From: Roseiarcus sp963774195 | GTDB taxonomy: Bacteria > Pseudomonadota > Alphaproteobacteria > Rhizobiales > Beijerinckiaceae | Direction of reading: 5' to 3' | Assembly: GCA_963774195.1 (NCBI GenBank) | Contig: CAVZDY010000002.1 | Location: 434,001 to 498,000 of the forward strand | DNA length: 64,000 bases | Part shown: piece by piece, positions 1 through 8,483 of the stretch | Layout of the letters: each line of letters opens with the position of its first letter | Numbering within the stretch: position 1 is the stretch's first letter | Notes under the pieces: model-generated | What the model saw: the letters and a program-made list of their open reading frames with translations, nothing else | Database searches by the model: none | What the model was told of the DNA's origin: nothing | Position numbers and translations under genes: made by a program

Positions 1-462
1 GACATGATCAGGCGCCAGCGCCAGCGCGGCGTCGCAACTCGCCAGCGCCTCCTCCGGGTGTTTGAGGGCGGCGAGGGCGCTAGCGCGGTTGGTCAGGGCC
101 TCGACGTAGTGTGGATCGAGCGCAATCGCTTGATTGTAGAGAGTCAGCGCCTCGAAAGGCCGATTGAGTTCGAGAAGCGCGCTGGCGACACAGTTGTAGC
201 TCACTGCTGAATGCGGAGCGAGGGTGAGCGCCTTGACGAAGCAGTCGAAGGCTTCGCGAACGCGCTTCAGCGCTCTGAGCGCGATGCCGCGATTGATGAA
301 GATCTCTGCGCCCGGCGGCGAAACCGCTGCGGCTTGATCGTAGCATCGGAGCGCATCTTCGGGGCGGCCGAGATTGAGGAGGGCGTTGCCGCGATTGTTC
401 AGCGCGTTGGCGGAGTTGCCCGCGACGGCGAGCGCTTGATCCAGTAACGATGCGTGTTTCAC
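1..462 (-). CDS. TPR-repeat protein, partial (runs off left edge), paralogue of the adjacent TPR-sulfotransferase
   Basis: The minus strand is open from about 540 to the left edge. It encodes back-to-back tetratricopeptide repeats such as ALNNRGNALLNLGRPEDAL. The part visible aligns, repeat by repeat, with residues of about 170-350 of the neighbouring 771-aa TPR-sulfotransferase, including LAPHSA and QAIALDPHYVEAL. It looks like a diverged tandem copy lacking the first ~170 residues. I chose the GTG at 462 because the TPR homology begins there and a GGAG sits 9 bases upstream; an in-frame ATG at 540 adds 26 unremarkable residues. The C-terminus, where a sulfotransferase domain could lie, is outside the window. 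TPRs mediate protein-protein contact; no specific role can be given. Confidence 0.6.
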   Translation of the reverse strand, partial: MKHASLLDQALAVAGNSANALNNRGNALLNLGRPEDALRCYDQAAAVSPPGAEIFINRGIALRALKRVREAFDCFVKALTLAPHSAVSYNCVASALLELNRPFEALTLYNQAIALDPHYVEALTNRASALAALKHPEEALASCDAALALAPDHV

Positions 463-566
463 GAATTCAATCTCCAATCCTCCCTTCGCTCGCAATAAGC
501 CACTGGCGCGCCAGGTCTTCGCCTGGACGGCTCGCGACATGAGCGAAGCTGTTCGATGAAAAGTTT

Positions 567-586
567 GGCGGCCGGGCTAGGCCGCC
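567..586 (-). terminator. Stem-loop after the TPR-sulfotransferase gene
   Basis: A perfect 7-bp inverted repeat (GGCGGCC / GGCCGCC, 6-base loop) lies 16 bases past the stop of the TPR-sulfotransferase gene. On the minus strand it is followed by AAACTTTT, a weak T tract. It may be a terminator or an attenuator before the second TPR gene. Confidence 0.4.
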
Positions 587-601
587 CGCCTTGCGGAACG
601 C

Positions 602-2917
602 TTAGGTTCTCGCAGGTCCCAGCGCATCGACGAGCGGCCCGAGATGCGCTTCGTAGGCGCGCCAACGACCAACCGACCTCGCATTGATCGGCTGACGGAC
701 TTGGGCGACGCTGGCGGTTCGCACGCTACGCTCGTTCTTGTGGAAGTCGACGCAGTGCGGGTCCCATTCGAGACCGCAATGGGCGACGATGCGCCTTGCC
801 ACGCCTTCAAGATCAGCGACGACGTCTTCGTATTGCACGTCCAGCATTACGCCCGGCGGCAGCACGTGTCGCCAATGCGCCATCAGGGCCTCGTAGCCTC
901 GATAGTAGCGGCCGAGTTCAGCGAGGTCGTAGGCGTAAGGAATGTTTTCGGTGAAAAGATTGGTGAAGCAGGAAATGCAGGTGTCGAGCGGTTCGCGCCT
1001 GACATGGATGATACGGGCTTGCGGCAGGGCGAGCGCGATTAATCCGACGTAGCGAAAATTGTCGGGCGTCTTGTTGACGATGCGCGTCGCTTGGCTCGCT
1101 TGGCCCTGGAGTCGCGCCATATAGCGCTCTCCCAATGCGCGGAAGTCTTCGGGTCGCATCCGCCAGACGCTATCCGGCGCGCTCAGGGTCCCCGTCGTCG
1201 CCCCGCCGCATTCGCGCGCGGCGAGTTCGAGATCGTTGATCTCTCCGGCCCCGAAAACGTCGGGGTGGCTGTCAAGAATTTGTTCGACGAGGGTGGTGCC
1301 GGAGCGAGGCATCCCCAGGACGAAGAGCGGCGCCGAGGAGTTCGCGCCAACGCCGACAAAGCGCTGCATCAGCTCTTCGGTATAGGCGAGGCGGCTGCGG
1401 TCGAGCTGGCCGAGAAACGCGGCTTCGTCATAGCCGTTCAACTGACGCTTCGTGGCGTTGCCGATGGCGAGGTGATGGAACGACCGCTGGTGGTCGCCGG
1501 CATCCGCGAAGGCCTTGCCGAGCGCGAAATGCGCGTAGACCTGGTTTTGCGGGGTCGTCTGTTTGCCTTCGTTGACTTGCGCCGCCAAAGCTTCAACGTG
1601 CCGGTCGCCCGGCTGGAAGCGTCGCACCAAGGAGAGGTGGTAGTAGGCCCGGGCGCGCGACGCCTCCAGCGCGATGGAGGCTTCGAAGGCGCTCGCGGCC
1701 TCGGCGAGACGGCCTTGTTGTAGCAGCGCGACTCCCTTGTTCTCATGGGCGAGCGCTGAATCGGGCGCGTTGGCGATCGCCGCGTCGTAGCTTGCCAGGG
1801 CTTCGCTTTCGCGACCCAAATTCGTGAGGCTCGCGCCGCGGTTGATGAGGGCGTCGACGTATTGGGGCGCAATCGCCAAAGCAGTGTCGCAGCTCGCCAA
1901 AGCTTCCGCCGGGCGCTTGAGAGCGGAGAGCGCGCCTGCGCGATTGGCCAACGCCTCGACATATTGCGGATTGAGGGCGATCGCCTGGTCGTAGAGGGGC
2001 AGTGCTTCGAGGGGCCGCTCCAACTCCATCAGCATGGTCGCAAGGCTGTTATAGATCGGCGCCGAATGCGGCGCGAGCGCCAGGGCTTTGACGAGAGAAT
2101 CGAGCGCCTCGCCCTGACGGTTGAGCGCCTGGAGCGCTGCGCCGCGACCGGTCAGCAACTCAGCGTTGTGCAGGCCAAGGACGGCCGCGCGGTCGAAGCT
2201 TGCGAGCGCTTCGTCGGCGCGCTTGAGTTTCACGAGCGCATTGCCGCGATTGAGATAGATATTGGCGTTGGTCGGATTGGCGGCGAGGGCCGCCTCGTAG
2301 CTGGCGAGCGCCTCCTGGTGGCGTCCGAGTTCGACGAGCGCATTGCCGCGGTTGTTGAGCGCGTCGGCGTTGCCCGGCGCGAGAGTGAGGGCGCGGTCGA
2401 GGCTTTCGAGCGCCTCCGAACTGCGGCCGAGTTCCCGCAGCACGCCACCGCGATTGCTGTGGATGTTCGCCAAGCGGGAATTGACCGCCAGCGCTTTGTC
2501 GAAGCACTCCAGCGCCTCGGTGGGACGCTTGAGCATCGCCAGCGCGCAGCCTTTGTTGGCGTGCGCCTCGGCGTGACGGGGTTCGAGCGAGAGGGCTCGA
2601 TCATAGCAGCCGAGAGCCTCGTCGAGCCTCCCGAGATAGGTGTGCGCCACGCCCAATTCGCACCACGCGCCAGCGTGCTTGGGCGAAACGCTCGTCGCGC
2701 GGCTCAGTGTCTGCAACGCCTCCGCGTTGCGGCCTCGCCGCAGCAGGGCGAGGCCGAGGCCCCGTAGCGCGTCAAAGTCGAGCGGGCGCGTCCCGAGCAC
2801 GGCGCGGTAAAGCCTCTCCGCTTCATCGAGCCTGCCGGCCCGTTGCATATCATCCGCCGACTTCAAGAGCGCAGAGGCGGATGGCGCCGAATTGAGCGGG
2901 GAGGGCGGCTGCTTCAC
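602..2917 (-). CDS. TPR-repeat sulfotransferase family protein
   Basis: A 771-residue protein with two parts. Residues of about 15-440 are some twelve consecutive tetratricopeptide repeats with regular 34-residue spacing (AHANKGCALAMLKRPTEAL and similar). The C-terminal ~250 residues form a sulfotransferase domain. Its PAPS-binding 5' loop is visible as GMPRSGTTLVEQIL near residue 532, followed by HPDVFGAGE and, further on, RIIHVRREPLDTCISCF, the 3'-phosphate-binding region. Family members transfer sulfate from PAPS to carbohydrate, protein or lipid acceptors; the acceptor is unknown here. No signal peptide is seen, so the protein is probably cytoplasmic. A diverged tandem copy of the TPR part follows downstream. 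Opposite-strand ORFs here are shadows of the biased codon pattern. Confidence 0.88.
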   Translation of the reverse strand: MKQPPSPLNSAPSASALLKSADDMQRAGRLDEAERLYRAVLGTRPLDFDALRGLGLALLRRGRNAEALQTLSRATSVSPKHAGAWCELGVAHTYLGRLDEALGCYDRALSLEPRHAEAHANKGCALAMLKRPTEALECFDKALAVNSRLANIHSNRGGVLRELGRSSEALESLDRALTLAPGNADALNNRGNALVELGRHQEALASYEAALAANPTNANIYLNRGNALVKLKRADEALASFDRAAVLGLHNAELLTGRGAALQALNRQGEALDSLVKALALAPHSAPIYNSLATMLMELERPLEALPLYDQAIALNPQYVEALANRAGALSALKRPAEALASCDTALAIAPQYVDALINRGASLTNLGRESEALASYDAAIANAPDSALAHENKGVALLQQGRLAEAASAFEASIALEASRARAYYHLSLVRRFQPGDRHVEALAAQVNEGKQTTPQNQVYAHFALGKAFADAGDHQRSFHHLAIGNATKRQLNGYDEAAFLGQLDRSRLAYTEELMQRFVGVGANSSAPLFVLGMPRSGTTLVEQILDSHPDVFGAGEINDLELAARECGGATTGTLSAPDSVWRMRPEDFRALGERYMARLQGQASQATRIVNKTPDNFRYVGLIALALPQARIIHVRREPLDTCISCFTNLFTENIPYAYDLAELGRYYRGYEALMAHWRHVLPPGVMLDVQYEDVVADLEGVARRIVAHCGLEWDPHCVDFHKNERSVRTASVAQVRQPINARSVGRWRAYEAHLGPLVDALGPART

Positions 2918-3071
2918 TCGTGGTCTCCGGTAGAACCGGTCGCCGATCGGCGAACGTGGAACTGGAGCCTAAAAAGCGCAATCGAGCTTTCGCGTAGCTG
3001 GAGGCGTCGCGAGGATTGGCCTTGCACACGGGTTCGTGAAGTCGTTCGTGGCCTGACGGTTGCGGCTGGGC

Positions 3072-3548
3072 TCAGCCTCTATCGCGCATCAGCCGCGACT
3101 TGTCGCGGTTCCAATCGCGCGCTTTTTCGGCCTCGCGCTTGTCGTGCAGCTTCTTGCCGCGGCCGAGGGCGATCGCGATCTTCGCCCGCCCTTTTTCGTT
3201 GAAATAGATACGCAAGGGCACGATCGTCATGCCTTCGCGTTCGACGCCCTTGGCGAGCTTGGCGATCTCCTTGGCGTGCAGCAACAGCTTGCGCGGCCGC
3301 TTCGGCTCATGATTGAAGCGGTTGGCCTGCAAATATTCCGGGATATTGGCGTTGTAGAGGATCATCTCGCCGTTGCGGTCGACCGAGGCGTAGCTTTCCG
3401 CCACCGTCGCCTGGCCGGTGCGGAGCGACTTCACTTCGGGGCCGGTCAGCATCATGCCCGCCTCGAACACCTCGCCGATCTCGTAATCGAAGCGAGCGCG
3501 CCGGTTTTCCGAGACGATTTTGTAATTCGGCTTGTCTTTGTCGACCAC
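3072..3548 (-). CDS. smpB: SsrA (tmRNA)-binding protein SmpB
   Basis: SmpB binds tmRNA and delivers it to stalled ribosomes for trans-translation. The sequence shows the complete OB-fold: NYKIVSENRRARFDYEIGE at the N-terminus, then GPEVKSLRTGQATVAESYA, LLLHAKEI and the basic C-terminal tail KKLHDKREAEKARDWNRDK, which enters the ribosomal decoding centre. The open frame extends upstream into dapA with no in-frame ATG. I place the start at the GTG at 3548, giving 158 residues, the usual family length; no Shine-Dalgarno is evident, so the exact start is uncertain. It lies downstream of dapA on the same strand and could be co-transcribed with it. Confidence 0.9.
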   Translation of the reverse strand: MVDKDKPNYKIVSENRRARFDYEIGEVFEAGMMLTGPEVKSLRTGQATVAESYASVDRNGEMILYNANIPEYLQANRFNHEPKRPRKLLLHAKEIAKLAKGVEREGMTIVPLRIYFNEKGRAKIAIALGRGKKLHDKREAEKARDWNRDKSRLMRDRG

Positions 3549-3649
3549 GAAAGCGAAACGCCGTTTGAGGGCGCGCAGCAAAAAGGACCACGCGCGACGA
3601 TTGAGACATCCAGACCTTGTGGCGAGGCTAATCGCCGCAAGGGCCGAGG

Positions 3650-4543
3650 TTACGCGTTGAGCACGCCGGCGTGCACCATCGCGCGGCGGATCTGCAATTC
3701 GGTGGAAGCGCCGATCGGGACGAGCGGCAAGCGCACCTCGTTGCGCGCCTGACCGAGGAGGCTGAGCGCGTATTTGGCTCCGCAAACCCCCGGCTCGGCG
3801 AAGATGGCGGCGTGCAGCGGGGTCAGCTTGTCCTGAATGCGCAGAGCATGCGCGAAGTCGCCCTTGAGCGCGTATTCCATCAGTTCGGCGCACAAAGCGG
3901 GGGCGACATTGGCCACCACCGAGATGCAACCGGCGGCTCCCGCCGCCATACAGGCGAGCGCCGTCATGTCTTCGCCAGAAAGTTGGATAAACTCCGCGCC
4001 CATCGCGTGACGCTGGCGGGAAATACGCCCGACGTCGCCGGTGGCGTCCTTGACGCCGACGACGTTCTTCAACTCGTAGAGCCGCTTCATCGTATCGACC
4101 GACATGTCGATCACGCTGCGCGGCGGAATATTGTAGATGATGATTGGTATCCCGATAGCGTCGTTGACCGCCCGGAAATGCTGATAAAGTCCTTCCTGGG
4201 TCGGCTTATTATAATAGGGGGTCACCACCAGCACCGCGTCGGCGCCGGCCTGTTCCGCGTGCCGCGCCATCTCCACCGCTTCGTGCGTATTGTTGGACCC
4301 CGCCCCCGCTATGACGGGAACCCTGCCGCGCGCCTCATCGATGCAAATCGCGACTGCGCGACGATGCTCATCGAGGCTGAGCGTCGGACTTTCGCCGGTC
4401 GTGCCGACGGGGACCAACCCGTGGGAGCCGGCGGTGATCTGCAAGTCGATCAACGCGCGAAACGCCTGCTCGTCGATCTTGCCGTCCTTGAAGGGAGTCA
4501 CCAGGGCCGGCATCGATCCGTGAAACTTTGCACGCTTATCCAT
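3650..4543 (-). CDS. dapA: 4-hydroxy-tetrahydrodipicolinate synthase
   Basis: DapA condenses pyruvate with aspartate semialdehyde, the first committed step to diaminopimelate and lysine. The 297-residue protein has the usual length and the (beta/alpha)8 aldolase signatures. These are VPVGTTGESPTLS with the catalytic Thr/Tyr region near residue 45, PYYNKPTQEGLYQH near 107-120, and GVKDATGD near 160, whose Lys forms the Schiff base with pyruvate. The gene is divergent from the lytic transglycosylase gene and is followed on the same strand by smpB. Start ATG at 4543. Confidence 0.95.
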   Translation of the reverse strand: MDKRAKFHGSMPALVTPFKDGKIDEQAFRALIDLQITAGSHGLVPVGTTGESPTLSLDEHRRAVAICIDEARGRVPVIAGAGSNNTHEAVEMARHAEQAGADAVLVVTPYYNKPTQEGLYQHFRAVNDAIGIPIIIYNIPPRSVIDMSVDTMKRLYELKNVVGVKDATGDVGRISRQRHAMGAEFIQLSGEDMTALACMAAGAAGCISVVANVAPALCAELMEYALKGDFAHALRIQDKLTPLHAAIFAEPGVCGAKYALSLLGQARNEVRLPLVPIGASTELQIRRAMVHAGVLNA

Positions 4544-4717
4544 CTCGGCCTTCCAACTCGCCTCGACTTAACCCGCCTAGGCCTCGCCGCACTTGCGACA
4601 GGCCGAACTGGACACATAGACCCTCGCCACTTCCTGCGAAAGGGGGATCGCAGCCGAACGCCGTGGTTAACACTTCGTCAGCAAAAGCGGCTCACGATGG
4701 AGGCTGAGGCCATCGCG

Positions 4718-6892
4718 ATGATCGCTTTTCGATTTGCCGCCGCATTCGTCGGCTTGGGCGCGCTCTATCTGATGGGCGTCACGGCGCGCCATGAGCTGGC
4801 GCAACCCCCGGTCGCGCCGCGTGACAGCGCGGCGGCTCTCGCTCACGTCTCGCCACAATACCCGCAGCATCCCAAGCTCGTATCGGCCGTGTCGACCGTC
4901 AAGGAGGGGCCGCCGTCGCTCCGGGCGCCGGTCGATCTCGCGCCGACCGGCGCGCTCGAGGCGCCAAAGTTCAATACGCCCGAGGCGCCCCCGCAAGCGG
5001 TCGGCGCCGAGCCGGCGCCTGACGTCAGCCGTCTGGTCGCGGCTGCGGCGCTTTACCGCAAGGGGGACACTTCTGGGGGCGACGCGATTGCCCGGGACGT
5101 CACCGATCCTGTCGAGCGCACGGCGATCGAATGGGCGGCCCTGCGCCTGGTGCCGAACGTGGACGGACGGCGGCTCGCCGCCTTCGCGGCCGCTCATCCG
5201 CGATGGCCGGGCGGCGACTGGATCCGCGACGAAGAGGAGGCGCGCGTCTACACCGAGCATCCCGCGCCGAATGTCGTCGAGGCCCTGTTCGCCGCAGAGC
5301 CGCCTCACACGCCCGCCGGCCGCCTTGCCGCAGCGCATGCGGCGCTCGACGCCGGGCGCCGCGATGAAGCGATCGCGACCGTGCGCGCGCTCTGGCGCGA
5401 AGACGATATCGACCTCTGGACAGAGAAGACGATCCTCAAGGATTTCGGCGCCGTGCTGACGCGCGCCGACCACAAATATCGCGCCGACAGGCTCCTCTAT
5501 GCCGAGAAGATAGGCCCGGCGCTGCGCGCGGCGGCGCTCGCGGGCCCCGACGAGGTCGCGCTTGCCCGCGCGCGCATCACCGCGATGTCGGGTCCGCTGA
5601 CGCCAAAGGCGATCGACGCCGTGCCAGTCGCGCTGCGCACCGATCCGGGCTTCATTTTCGCCCATGTGCAGGACGCCCGCCGCGCCAATCATGCGCTCGA
5701 AGCCGCCGACTGGCTTGCGCGGGCGCCGCGCGCCAAGAGCGCGCTGATCGATCCCGACAAATGGTGGGTCGAGCGGCGCATGGTCGCCCGCCAACTGCTC
5801 GATCTCGGCCAGATTGAAAAGGCTTATACGATCTGCGCCGAGGCGCAGCCGGTCTCGGTTCCGTCCCGCGTCGACGCCGCGTTCCACAGCGGGTGGATTG
5901 CGTTGCGTTTCGCCAACGATCCCGCGCGAGCGGCGCGGCACTTCGCGACCGCCGCCGCGGCCGCCGTGACGCCGCTTTCCATTGCGCGCGCCGCTTATTG
6001 GCAGGGGCGAGCAGCCGAGGCGCTCGGTCAGGCCGATGAAGCGCGCCGCTTCTACGAGCGCGCCGCGAATTGGCCGATTGCTTACTATGGCCAGCTCGCC
6101 GCCAAGCGACTCGGGCGGGACATCGTCCTGCGCGCGCCCACCACCATCGCGGCGGGAGATCAACGTGACGAAGCGACCCGCGTCGTCGCCATGTTCTACG
6201 CCGCCGGGCTCGCCGATCTCGCGACGCCGCTCGCCGAGGCGGCCGGGGAGCAATGGACCGACGAAGCCCAACTCGCCGCGCTCGCCGATGTGGTCGCCGC
6301 GCATGGCGACGCCACGACCAGCGTTCATTTCGGCAAGATTGTCACGGAGCGCGGCTTCCCGCTCGACGCGGTCGCTTTTCCCACCACTGGCGTGCCGAAC
6401 TTCACGCCGCTCGCCCATTCGGCGGATCTCGCCAGCATCTACGCCATCGCGCGGCAGGAGAGCGAATTCATCGAGCACGCATCGTCGGGAGCGGGCGCCA
6501 AGGGGCTGATGCAGATTCTGCCGTCGACGGCCCAATCGACGGCGCGGCGCGCCGGCGTCGCTTTCGATCCGGCGCGACTCAATGCCGATCCCGCCTTCAA
6601 CATCCAATTGGGCGCGGCTTTCCTTGGTCAGTTGTACGACGACGAAGGCGGTTCGGCGGAGCTGGCGTTCGCCGCCTACAACGCCGGCGGCGGCCGCGTC
6701 GCCCAATGGCTCGCCGCTTACGGCGATCCCAGGACGGGCAAGATCGACCCCGTCGACTGGGTCGAGCGCATCCCATTCGACGAGACGCGCGACTATGTAG
6801 AGCGCGTCAGCGAAAATCTCGGCGTTTACCGCGCGCGGCTGGCGAGCGAGGGCGTGGGCGAGGCGAGCGCCGCGCGGACGGCCGCGGAATAG
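4718..6892 (+). CDS. Soluble lytic murein transglycosylase (SLT family)
   Basis: This enzyme cleaves the MurNAc-GlcNAc bond in peptidoglycan with formation of 1,6-anhydroMurNAc. I use the ATG at 4718 (TGAGG eight bases upstream), giving 724 residues that start with a hydrophobic export segment (FAAAFVGLGALYLMG). The open frame continues far upstream without meaning. The long middle region is the helical, TPR-like superhelix of Slt70-type enzymes. The C-terminal catalytic domain is clear: IARQESEFIEHASS with the catalytic Glu near residue 577, GAKGLMQILPSTA, and AFAAYNAGGGRV. It is divergent from dapA. Its last 67 bases overlap the 3' end of the convergent DUF72 gene. Confidence 0.88.
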   Translation: MIAFRFAAAFVGLGALYLMGVTARHELAQPPVAPRDSAAALAHVSPQYPQHPKLVSAVSTVKEGPPSLRAPVDLAPTGALEAPKFNTPEAPPQAVGAEPAPDVSRLVAAAALYRKGDTSGGDAIARDVTDPVERTAIEWAALRLVPNVDGRRLAAFAAAHPRWPGGDWIRDEEEARVYTEHPAPNVVEALFAAEPPHTPAGRLAAAHAALDAGRRDEAIATVRALWREDDIDLWTEKTILKDFGAVLTRADHKYRADRLLYAEKIGPALRAAALAGPDEVALARARITAMSGPLTPKAIDAVPVALRTDPGFIFAHVQDARRANHALEAADWLARAPRAKSALIDPDKWWVERRMVARQLLDLGQIEKAYTICAEAQPVSVPSRVDAAFHSGWIALRFANDPARAARHFATAAAAAVTPLSIARAAYWQGRAAEALGQADEARRFYERAANWPIAYYGQLAAKRLGRDIVLRAPTTIAAGDQRDEATRVVAMFYAAGLADLATPLAEAAGEQWTDEAQLAALADVVAAHGDATTSVHFGKIVTERGFPLDAVAFPTTGVPNFTPLAHSADLASIYAIARQESEFIEHASSGAGAKGLMQILPSTAQSTARRAGVAFDPARLNADPAFNIQLGAAFLGQLYDDEGGSAELAFAAYNAGGGRVAQWLAAYGDPRTGKIDPVDWVERIPFDETRDYVERVSENLGVYRARLASEGVGEASAARTAAE

Positions 6893-7800
6893 AGCGCAGC
6901 GGCAGGGAGTTCGGCCTCCGCCGGCGCCGGCGCGAGGCGCTCGATCAAGGCGCTGGCGTCGATCGGGGCGCGCGCCTTGGCGTCATTGTCGAAGAAGAGG
7001 AAGACGTCGCGTCCTGCGGCGTTTGCCTTAGCGGGCCCGAGCACGCGCTCAGCGTCCTTCGCCTCGCCGCCTGCAGCCCAGGCGCGCAGCCGCTCGGCCC
7101 ACGCGTCGAGCGCCGGGCCGTTGTAGCCGCTGGCGTAGAGCTGCTCCGAGCCGTGCAGCCGGCAGTAGACAAAGTCCGACGTCACATCCATCAGCCGTGG
7201 CCATTCGACGGCGTCGGCGCAGACCAGCGCAACACGCTGGCGGCGCAGCAGACGGATGAAAGCCGGATCGCGGAAGCTTTCATGACGCACTTCGACCGCG
7301 TGACGAATGGGTTGCTCCGCGTCACATTCGAGCCAGGCGCGATTGGCGAGGCGCTGATCGTGACGGCGCGCCAGAGCGAGCGCCGCGCTCGTGTCGCGCG
7401 GTAGCAAGTCGAGGAACGCCTCCAGCCGCTCGGCGTCGAACGCCGTCCGCGCCGGAAATTGCCAGACCAGCGGACCGAGCTTGGGGCCGAGCCGCAGCAC
7501 CCCAGAAGCGAAGAAATTGGCGAGCGGCGTCTCGACCTCGCGCAGCCTCAGCCGGTGCGTGATGAAGCCGGACCCCTTGATGGCGAAGACGAAGCCCTCG
7601 GGCGTCGCTTCGCGCCAGTGCCCGAAGCTCGCCGGGCTTTGCAAACGATAGAAGGTCGCATTGATTTCGATTGCCGCGAAGCGCCGGCTGGCAAAAGCGA
7701 GTTCCTGCGTGTGCGGCAGGTCGGACGGGTAGAAGGGTCCGCGCCAGGAAGAGTAGCTCCAACCGGAAACGCCGATGCGGATGACGGATGGCTTGGCCAT
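6826..7800 (-). CDS. DUF72 (YecE-family) TIM-barrel protein
   Basis: A 324-residue protein beginning IRIGVSGWSYSSWRGPFYP, the diagnostic opening of DUF72 (YecE). Other family blocks follow: EINATFYRLQS, FAIKGSGFITH, VWQFPA, AVEVRHESFRD and VFLFFDNDAKA. The family has a TIM-barrel fold and no settled biochemical function. The C-terminal ~40 residues are alanine/proline-rich and beyond the domain. Their coding DNA overlaps the 3' end of the transglycosylase gene by 67 bases, so the tail may be a recent extension by read-through of an older stop. Confidence 0.85.
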   Translation of the reverse strand: MAKPSVIRIGVSGWSYSSWRGPFYPSDLPHTQELAFASRRFAAIEINATFYRLQSPASFGHWREATPEGFVFAIKGSGFITHRLRLREVETPLANFFASGVLRLGPKLGPLVWQFPARTAFDAERLEAFLDLLPRDTSAALALARRHDQRLANRAWLECDAEQPIRHAVEVRHESFRDPAFIRLLRRQRVALVCADAVEWPRLMDVTSDFVYCRLHGSEQLYASGYNGPALDAWAERLRAWAAGGEAKDAERVLGPAKANAAGRDVFLFFDNDAKARAPIDASALIERLAPAPAEAELPAAALYSAAVRAALASPTPSLASRAR

Positions 7801-7947
7801 GGTCGCCTGCTGCGCGTGGATCAGTCAGTTAACTGCCGGCCCGGGAGAGGGTTCAATCGACGGATGAATAGTGAAGGAGCGAGGGCCGGCGCTAGGGACT
7901 GGTTGAACGGAGCCGAGTACGATACGTTACATGCAACTCCACTGAGA

Positions 7948-8157
7948 ATGGCCATGGCGTCGAAGCCTAAGCTCTCGCGCGCGAAGGTGCGGGAACACCG
8001 CGACGGCCTGCGTCCGATGCAAATTTGCGTCCTGGACCGACGTGCGCCTACGCTTCAATTGGAGGCGCACCGCCAGTCTCTTGCAGTAGGGGCGGGTGGC
8101 CGCGGCGACGAGGATCAGACCTTCATCGACGCGGTGTCGGACTGGGGTCGCGAATGA
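7948..8157 (+). CDS. MazE-family antitoxin-like protein (DUF3018), toxin partner absent
   Basis: A short protein of 67-69 residues (ATG at 7948 or 7954) with SKPKLSRAKVREHRDGLRP and EAHRQSLAV followed by DEDQTFIDAVSDWG. This is the layout of the DUF3018/MazE antitoxins that precede MazF-type toxins in alphaproteobacteria. Compared with the usual KVREHRxxLRxxGLRPIQIWV pattern, about five residues are missing between HRD and GLRP, and the usual Trp is replaced (QICV). The stop overlaps an ATG (GAATGAG), the coupling expected for a toxin gene. That frame gives only about 25 residues without MazF motifs. The gene is probably an orphan or decaying antitoxin. Family recognition is from memory of the motif. 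Confidence 0.5.
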   Translation: MAMASKPKLSRAKVREHRDGLRPMQICVLDRRAPTLQLEAHRQSLAVGAGGRGDEDQTFIDAVSDWGRE

Positions 8158-8234
8158 GTGGTCCTCGGGAAAGGGGACACCTCTTAGGCCCGCGCGCCGA
8201 ACGCCTGCTGCTCGCAGGTCAAGGAGGTTGATCG

Positions 8235-8483
8235 ATGCGCGGCTGGCTCAGCTTCGTGATGGTTTTCCTGGCGTCCGCGGTAGCCGCCGCCGAACCGCCG
8301 CTGTCGATCGAGCATCTTCTGTCCGATGGCTGGCAGATCGCCGGATATGCGAGCGGCTATGACAACCGCACGTCGCTGATCCTGTTCCATCACCCCGGGA
8401 CGAACGCGCTGGTTCAGTGCGGAATCCTCTATGACGCGACGAGAAATCCGCACACGCTGATCAATTGCTACGAGCTGAAGTGA
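8235..8483 (+). CDS. Small secreted protein of unknown function
   Basis: An 82-residue protein with an excellent ribosome-binding site (AAGGAGG eight bases before ATG). A typical signal peptide (GWLSFVMVFLASAVAAA) is probably cleaved near residue 20. The mature part contains two cysteines (VQCGILYD, LINCYELK) that could form a disulfide, and ends in a short beta-rich stretch. I do not recognise a named domain. Its 3' end overlaps the convergent ABC ATPase gene by 16 bases. Confidence 0.65.
   Translation: MRGWLSFVMVFLASAVAAAEPPLSIEHLLSDGWQIAGYASGYDNRTSLILFHHPGTNALVQCGILYDATRNPHTLINCYELK

Noticed and set aside
3671..4717. Upstream extension of the lytic transglycosylase frame by about 350 codons
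   Set aside because: It is antisense to dapA with no domain. The export signal and ribosome-binding site place the start at 4718.
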